NCBI GenBank assembly: GCA_027063755.1
Contig: JAMORD010000023.1
Coordinates: forward strand, 1 to 12,264
Direction: 5' to 3'
Length of the DNA stretch: 12,264 bases
Source: a bacterium
GTDB taxonomy: Bacteria; Coprothermobacterota; Coprothermobacteria; Coprothermobacterales; JAADFF01
The translations under genes and the position numbers were made by a program. The notes below the pieces were generated by a model. The model saw only the letters and a program-made list of their open reading frames with translations, searched no databases and was not told the origin of the DNA. Positions 8,122 to 12,264 of the stretch are shown here, piece after piece (position 1 is the first letter of the stretch; the number at the start of each line of letters is the position of its first letter).

Positions 8122-8637
8122 ATGTATGGTTGCCCGTCGTGGAGATCTATGTACAGAAAAACTGCTATAGCTATGCGTTATTGGTTTGACACTTTTGGAA
8201 TGTTTTTTAAAGGACAGCTCGGAAAAATGTGGTATGCGCCATGGATACCGCTTATAGAAGTTGTTTTGCTGACATATATACTTATTAGTATACCGACTTT
8301 GGCAGTGCTCATTGGGGCTTTGGTACTTTCTTCTTTGGTGTTTGCATTTATTAAGGTATCAACTTCTCGTATGACGCATAGTTTGTGGATAGATCTTGAG
8401 AGATATATACGTTGTTCCAAACCTATGGTGAGCTTTGCTGACAAACTGGATAGGGTTATAGATTACTTTAGAAGTGGCTATATAGATGAAGCCTGTATGG
8501 GATTCGGGATTTTACTTATGATATACTTTGCCATAATCATTGGTGTTGTTTATGCCTTAATATATCCACGGATGCTTGTCATGTATGTTCTTATTATGGT
8601 GCTTGGTATGTTTATCTCTTCGTCTCTGGGATTCTAA
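8122..8637 (+). CDS. Unknown four-helix membrane protein
   Basis: I do not recognise this 171-residue protein. A good SD (GAGGAGGG at 8107-8114, 7 bases before ATG) and its place 3 bases after dnaE support it as a real, co-transcribed gene. It appears to have two hydrophobic hairpins. The first is at about residues 41-58 and 59-77; the second, at about 126-147 and 150-167, runs nearly to the C-terminus. Between them lies a polar stretch of about 48 residues with basic and amphipathic character (SLWIDLERYIRC, FADKLDRVIDYFRSGYIDEA). The N-terminal 40 residues are basic and aromatic. If the N-terminus is inside, the middle loop is also cytoplasmic. A second start at ATG 8149 has its own weak GGAG and would remove nine residues. 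The last 26 bases overlap the end of the convergent yitT-like gene. No catalytic motif is visible and the role is unknown. Confidence 0.8.
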   Translation: MYGCPSWRSMYRKTAIAMRYWFDTFGMFFKGQLGKMWYAPWIPLIEVVLLTYILISIPTLAVLIGALVLSSLVFAFIKVSTSRMTHSLWIDLERYIRCSKPMVSFADKLDRVIDYFRSGYIDEACMGFGILLMIYFAIIIGVVYALIYPRMLVMYVLIMVLGMFISSSLGF

Positions 8638-9478
8638 AACCATGTCCCCATACTTCTGATGGTTCAAAGATCATTATAAATGCCTCGGGATCAATATTAT
8701 GAATCATACGCTTGACCCGAGGCACTTGCGTTTTTCTTACTGTTGTCATGAGCATAGTTCTTTGTTTGCCAGTATATCCGCCTATAATGGGGATAAAAGT
8801 AACACCTCTACGCATTTCTTTCATAATAAATGTTGATATTTTTTCTACATGATCACTGATAATAAGTAGTGTCTTGGTGCTATGAATACCTGTTAGTGCC
8901 ACATCTAAGCTGTAGGAGGAGACAAAGAATGCAAAGATAGTCAGAAGCATCTTATCTGCTGAGCGGAAGATGATACCGTTAACAGTTGCCAAAGCTGTAT
9001 TGAATGCCAGTTGGAATTTGCCTATAGGGATATCAAAATATTTATTGGCTATGAGGGCCAGAATATCCGTTCCTCCGGTAGACCCCCCTGCCGAATATAT
9101 CATTGCGTAGGCAAATCCTTGTATAGCACCTGCATAAAGTATAGCAAGTATGACATCGCTTGTTAATTTATTGGGGAATGTTTTTATGAAGAAGTCAAGT
9201 CCAAATGAGTATATTAGCATACCAAGTATTGAACGAGTACCTGTACTGCTGCCAAGATATTTGAATCCCAGTATAAATATAACGATATTGGCAGGTATAA
9301 GGGTTGCTGATACGGGAAGTCCTGTAAGTTCTGTTATAATCAAACTTATACCACTGACTCCACCAGGTATTAGTCCATAAGGTTTTAGGAATACAGCAAC
9401 ACCAAAAGAGGCTACAAGGGCCCCTATGGCTATGATTGTTAGGTCTTTGATATCTTTAAGTGTCAGTTTAGCCTTCAT
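8612..9478 (-). CDS. YitT-family membrane protein with DUF2179 domain
   Basis: A 288-residue protein with the two-part YitT architecture. The N-terminal membrane half has about five or six hydrophobic segments between residues 12 and 200, built as an internal repeat marked by the glycine turns LIPGGVSGIS (36-45) and SAGGSTGGTDIL (129-140). The soluble C-terminal DUF2179 domain (about 224-281) shows GVTFIPIIGGYTGKQRTML and ends with PSEVWGHGF. Members of this family are membrane proteins of mostly unknown function, with a transport role proposed but not generally shown; several paralogues per genome are common. The ATG (9478-9476) overlaps the TGA of the preceding PP2C-like gene as ATGA, and no SD is visible just upstream, so it probably depends on translational coupling. 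Its 3' end runs 26 bases into the convergent unknown gene. Confidence 0.93.
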   Translation of the reverse strand: MKAKLTLKDIKDLTIIAIGALVASFGVAVFLKPYGLIPGGVSGISLIITELTGLPVSATLIPANIVIFILGFKYLGSSTGTRSILGMLIYSFGLDFFIKTFPNKLTSDVILAILYAGAIQGFAYAMIYSAGGSTGGTDILALIANKYFDIPIGKFQLAFNTALATVNGIIFRSADKMLLTIFAFFVSSYSLDVALTGIHSTKTLLIISDHVEKISTFIMKEMRRGVTFIPIIGGYTGKQRTMLMTTVRKTQVPRVKRMIHNIDPEAFIMIFEPSEVWGHGFRIPETKR

Positions 9479-11322
9479 TGTTTACATACAAGGTGTATAT
9501 GCTTAAGTGTGAGAATGTCGGACCATGTGCCTTTATATGCGGCACACTGTTTATTCTTGATAAAGGCCCTAATTATAACGGTTTCCGATTTTTCGCCCAT
9601 TACAGGTATACGAACAGGAGAGAGGACACTGTATATCTCTTTACCTGAATTGTCAAATATTTTTATGCGTATATTAGAGGGATTTGTTGTTAGCAGTACG
9701 GGCCTATTAGGGTCTTCTTCTGCTATATATCTACAATCAAGTATTACCTTGCTTTTCAGGTCTTTGGCTGTCCAGCCTATTCCGTTAGGTTTGGGGTAGG
9801 ATGCACACACGGCTCCCATATATTGGGCCACCAACATTGGGTTTTTCATGTCTACGGGGGCATCTATTGTGCAAGGAGCTTTGCAGCTCTTAATAACCTT
9901 GATCTGATTACCCTTATTATCTGTTTGGATAAGAGTTACCCTCAGGCCGGCCGGTTTCGTTATAGTTGTAAAGGTCTTTAACTCGCTTGTAGTTTCAGAG
10001 GTGGTAGGAGTTTCATTTGTGTTTTCTGCTGTTGTAGAGGTTTCCTCTCCTGTATTTTCTGCAGAAGTAGATGTTTCTGCTACCGATGATGTTTGACCAG
10101 TTGTTGGGGTTATAACTGTTGTTGAAGATGCGTTTGTCTGTGTAGCTGCGTTTTTACCCGTTTGTGTATTGTTTTCGCTTGGCGTTGCAGAAGTTGTTTC
10201 TCCTTTATTTTTTTCAGTTTGTTCTATTTGAGTATTGCCTCCAAAGTAATGCTTAATGGTATCTCCATAGCGTGTATACAAAAATCCTCCAAATAAGATT
10301 ACAAACAGAATAACAATGATGAGTGCTATGATGGGAGATATTTCCCTTTTTTCTCTGGGTTGTGCCAATAGCCTTGAAGATTTTGTTTTTTTCTTTCTCT
10401 TCTTTTCTTCTTTCCGTTTGGTTATTTCCTGACCTATTTCTGTTTCTTGGATATTGCGTAGTGTTTGAGTTAGTTTTTCAACTGTGGTTTTGTCGTATGT
10501 CTTCCGATAATCCTCAGATATTTTTCCAGATGTTTGTCCGGCCAAAATTCCTGCTGCCATAGTATTTGTTGTCAATGTAGGTAATTCTTCTGGGGGGATT
10601 TTTTCTATTTCTTTTTCTCTCCATGCCATGACAATGGTGGCATTGTCATCGGGTTTATGGGTACTTAGATATTCTTCCAGTTTTGTTAAAACACTGCGTG
10701 GTGAGTCAACACGAGCAAGGAGATTGTGTATTTTGGGGTTTTTTATAAATGTATAAAAGCCATCGGATGCAATAATTGTAGACAAAAGTTTATCTGTGGC
10801 GTCAAATGAGTTTATAGATAAGGCAAATTTAGTAATATCACCTGTAATATTCATTTTTATAGGGGGCTTATCCATTAGAAGATATAGTGCCTTCAGCTGA
10901 TGATCTTCTACTTTATATACTGAGACTTTACCGGCTGCCATTGATATGATGGTATTGTTGAACCAAATGAGTACGGCCATATGGATATTGATTTCTCCTA
11001 CTGTTGTTAAGCTAAAGTGGGGTATAGATGATCCAGATTCTTTTACCTTTTCTTTAATAAGGTTCTTTATAGCCTCTTCAATTTCTGTAATATCTTTTTC
11101 AAGGAACTCATCTGTCATTAGGTCTCTGAGGCTATCTGCTATGCTGCCGGAGAGTAATGAGGCAAAATTTTCTCCCCAATTGCTTCCTGTAGAAGGATCT
11201 ACAAAGACAACGGCCAGTTTGTCGTCATCAAAAAAACCTGAAACTTTATCGGTGTTGGCGCTTTTGTCTTTTCCTTGTACGGATATATGAGAAAAGGTTA
11301 ACTTCCCTTTTTCTGTTTCCAT
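9475..11322 (-). CDS. Transmembrane PP2C-like phosphatase with PEGA-like extracytoplasmic repeats
   Basis: A 615-residue protein in four parts. Residues 1-236 look like a divergent PP2C (PPM) Ser/Thr phosphatase: Asp25 in SANTDK, Asp42 in VVFVDPSTGSNWGENFAS, a GKVSVYKVED strand pair, Asp187 in STIIASDGFYTFI and Asp226-Asn227 in PDDNATIVMAW match the metal-binding positions. However, the usual DGxGG reads DPSTG, so activity is uncertain. Residues 237-328 form a polar segment ending in a very basic stretch (about 302-326), followed by one membrane helix (329-349), placing the PP2C part inside. Residues 363-455 are a Thr/Ser/Glu/Asn-rich linker. Residues 452-533 and 542-614 are two related PEGA-like units, each with a Pro-turn strand, a Cys-Ala-(Ser/Ala)-Tyr motif, a Trp and a final Cys-(Arg/Lys). 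The start is ATG with a G-rich SD 7 bases upstream. I infer an envelope-signalling protein; no partner kinase is in the window. Confidence 0.75.
   Translation of the reverse strand: METEKGKLTFSHISVQGKDKSANTDKVSGFFDDDKLAVVFVDPSTGSNWGENFASLLSGSIADSLRDLMTDEFLEKDITEIEEAIKNLIKEKVKESGSSIPHFSLTTVGEINIHMAVLIWFNNTIISMAAGKVSVYKVEDHQLKALYLLMDKPPIKMNITGDITKFALSINSFDATDKLLSTIIASDGFYTFIKNPKIHNLLARVDSPRSVLTKLEEYLSTHKPDDNATIVMAWREKEIEKIPPEELPTLTTNTMAAGILAGQTSGKISEDYRKTYDKTTVEKLTQTLRNIQETEIGQEITKRKEEKKRKKKTKSSRLLAQPREKREISPIIALIIVILFVILFGGFLYTRYGDTIKHYFGGNTQIEQTEKNKGETTSATPSENNTQTGKNAATQTNASSTTVITPTTGQTSSVAETSTSAENTGEETSTTAENTNETPTTSETTSELKTFTTITKPAGLRVTLIQTDNKGNQIKVIKSCKAPCTIDAPVDMKNPMLVAQYMGAVCASYPKPNGIGWTAKDLKSKVILDCRYIAEEDPNRPVLLTTNPSNIRIKIFDNSGKEIYSVLSPVRIPVMGEKSETVIIRAFIKNKQCAAYKGTWSDILTLKHIHLVCKQ
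10012..10077 (-). repeat. Tandem 33-bp repeat in the Thr-rich linker
   Basis: Two adjacent 33-base units (10012-10044 and 10045-10077) agree at 24 of 33 positions by hand alignment. They encode the 11-residue units ETSTTAENTNE and ETSTSAENTGE of the extracytoplasmic linker, with a looser third copy (TPTTSETTSE) after them. The frame is kept, as expected for a linker that grows by slippage or unequal exchange. Confidence 0.8.
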
Positions 11323-11336
11323 ATCACAGCCCCCCT

Positions 11337-11365
11337 ATGATATCTCTCGTTTTAATGTATATTAT
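11337..11365 (+). promoter_or_regulatory. Candidate promoter for the amidohydrolase gene
   Basis: A possible sigma-A type pair: -35 ATGATA (11337-11342, 4 of 6) and -10 TATTAT (11360-11365, 5 of 6) with a 17-base spacer. Transcription would begin near 11372, just before the SD. It lies in the 75-bp divergent gap, which must hold the promoter unless transcription comes from elsewhere. AT-rich sequence makes chance matches likely. Confidence 0.35.
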
Positions 11366-11393
11366 CATAGTTGTATAAGGAGGGAGGTGTATA
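11364..11393 (-). promoter_or_regulatory. Candidate promoter for the PP2C-like/yitT operon
   Basis: On the minus strand, TATACA (11393-11388, 4 of 6 to the -35 consensus) and TATGAT (11369-11364, 5 of 6 to the -10 consensus) are 18 bases apart. The -10 overlaps that of the candidate plus-strand promoter by two bases, so polymerases at the two sites would compete. This is a pattern match only. Confidence 0.3.
11378..11389 (+). promoter_or_regulatory. Strong ribosome binding site of the amidohydrolase gene
   Basis: The run AAGGAGGGAGGTG (starting at about 11377) contains GGAGGT (11383-11388) 9 bases before ATG at 11398. It matters because it places the protein start directly at the HxH motif and rules out a longer N-terminus. 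Confidence 0.85.
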
Positions 11394-11397
11394 TATA

Positions 11398-12264
11398 ATG
11401 TTTACTCTACCATTTATAGATGCTCATTTTCATCCTCTACAGCTGGCATATTTTCGGAGTGCTGTAGACTTAAAAGATGTTGATGATGAAAAATCTTTGA
11501 TAAATACCCTTGAAAAGGCCGGAGAGCCCGTTTTAGGTTATCACTTTGTAGAGTATGAAGGATTTTCTGGGGGAGATGTTCTGACAAGGTATTTCCCCAA
11601 GACTCCTGTCATAGTTATTCGCACTTGTCTTCATAAACTTTGGATGAATGCAGTAGCTATAAAACGCTTTGGAGATGGACTTAAAGTTTCCGATGATGGC
11701 AGTGTTGTAGAAGATGGTGTCTGGACGGTTATTGATAGGGTTTTTAGCACTTATCAAGATGTAAAAGAAAGCATTGTTAGAGACATGTTTATATACTTGC
11801 TATCTTTAGGTATTGTTGGTGGTGTAGAGATGGGAGTATCTCCAGATGATGGAGAGTTTATGACCCATATTGCCGAAGATGTGGGATTTCAGTATTTTTA
11901 CTTTGTAAAGAGTCAATATGATCCCCTTGATTGCTTTGGTAAACAGCGGTGTTTAGGGCTGAAACTGTTTGCCGACGGAAGCCTTGGAGCTCGGACGGCG
12001 GCTATTGAAAAGGATTATTCTGATAGTCCAGGAGAGAAAGGTATTTTGAATTGGAATGATGAGCATTTATATATAAAGATGAAAACATGGCATGATGCCG
12101 GATATGATATAGCCGTACATGTTATAGGTGATAGGGCGCTGAGACAAGTGCTTGGAACATATAGACATGTGCTAGCAGAGAGCCCCCGTCCCCATAGACA
12201 TCGGGTAGAGCATTTGCAGATTATGTATCCTGGTGCCGTTAAAGAAATTGCCGATATGGGCCTA
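11398..12264 (+). CDS. Amidohydrolase, YtcJ/Amidohydrolase_3 type (3' partial)
   Basis: Open from ATG 11398 through the window edge, 289 codons visible. It is a metal-dependent hydrolase of the amidohydrolase superfamily, related to YtcJ-like imidases/amidases. Motifs in order are His10 and His12 in PFIDAHFHP; RTCLHKLWMNA (His79, Asn84), which matches the family's (D/G)-H-x-x-x-x-N segment; Lys189 in LGLKLFADGSLGARTAA, likely the carbamylated or metal-site lysine; His241 in AVHVIGDRAL; and His268/His272 in HRHRVEHLQ. The last metal-site Asp would lie beyond the edge. Most family members carry 40-60 residues before the HxH that form part of a beta-sandwich; here the strong SD at 11378-11389 leaves only nine residues. 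The middle region is also compact. The substrate cannot be told. It is divergent from the PP2C-like gene. Confidence 0.85.
   Translation, partial: MFTLPFIDAHFHPLQLAYFRSAVDLKDVDDEKSLINTLEKAGEPVLGYHFVEYEGFSGGDVLTRYFPKTPVIVIRTCLHKLWMNAVAIKRFGDGLKVSDDGSVVEDGVWTVIDRVFSTYQDVKESIVRDMFIYLLSLGIVGGVEMGVSPDDGEFMTHIAEDVGFQYFYFVKSQYDPLDCFGKQRCLGLKLFADGSLGARTAAIEKDYSDSPGEKGILNWNDEHLYIKMKTWHDAGYDIAVHVIGDRALRQVLGTYRHVLAESPRPHRHRVEHLQIMYPGAVKEIADMGL

Noticed and set aside
8626-8658. Possible bidirectional terminator where the convergent genes meet (GGGA near 8628 and TCCC near 8645)
   Set aside because: The stem would be only about four pairs with a long loop and no T-run on either side.
10020-10200. Repeats in the Thr-rich linker as a CRISPR or mobile-element signature
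   Set aside because: The units are adjacent without spacers, imperfect, in frame and code a low-complexity linker.
10946-11290. A 114-codon plus-strand frame opposite the PP2C-like gene
   Set aside because: Shadow of the PP2C domain coding strand; no SD-supported context and no recognisable protein features.

Overview
The window is a compact, gene-dense piece of a bacterial chromosome. It is moderately AT-rich (about 40% GC by eye), with frequent ATA, AGA and AGG codons, strong GGAGG-type Shine-Dalgarno (SD) sites and several GTG starts. It encodes a GatCAB amidotransferase, a DnaE1-type replicative polymerase with an apparently intact PHP metal site, a YitT-family membrane protein and an SLH-domain protein. 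This combination fits a Firmicutes-like or deep-branching, possibly thermophilic, anaerobic lineage. I cannot name the organism from the sequence. No RNA gene, insertion sequence, CRISPR array or phage-like segment is visible, and almost every base is coding; the longest gap between genes is 75 bp.

The layout has three blocks. (1) Positions 1-8637, plus strand: the tail of a beta-propeller/SLH surface protein, then gatC, gatA, gatB, dnaE and a small unknown four-helix membrane protein. The genes overlap or nearly touch, so they look like one transcript. (2) Positions 8612-11322, minus strand: a 615-residue transmembrane protein with a PP2C-like phosphatase domain inside and two related PEGA-like domains outside, followed by a YitT-family transporter-like protein coupled through an ATGA overlap. 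This block converges on block 1, and the coding 3' ends overlap by 26 bp. (3) From 11398, plus strand: an amidohydrolase of the YtcJ/Amidohydrolase_3 type, cut by the window edge, divergent from block 2 across the 75-bp gap that must hold the promoters of both.

GatCAB converts misacylated Glu-tRNA(Gln) and/or Asp-tRNA(Asn) into the correct aminoacyl-tRNA, and DnaE is the chromosomal replicase, so block 1 joins translation fidelity and replication genes in one tight array. Block 2 looks like an envelope signalling unit: a membrane-anchored PP2C-fold protein with an extracytoplasmic sensor-like part, made together with a YitT membrane protein. No partner kinase is in view.

The most noteworthy points are the PP2C-like protein with an altered DGxGG motif and duplicated C-terminal domains, an amidohydrolase that starts directly at its HxH motif and so lacks the usual N-terminal beta-sandwich half, the repeated 13-base stop/SD junction before gatC and gatB (which also fixes their starts downstream of the longest-ORF starts), and the convergent coding overlap.
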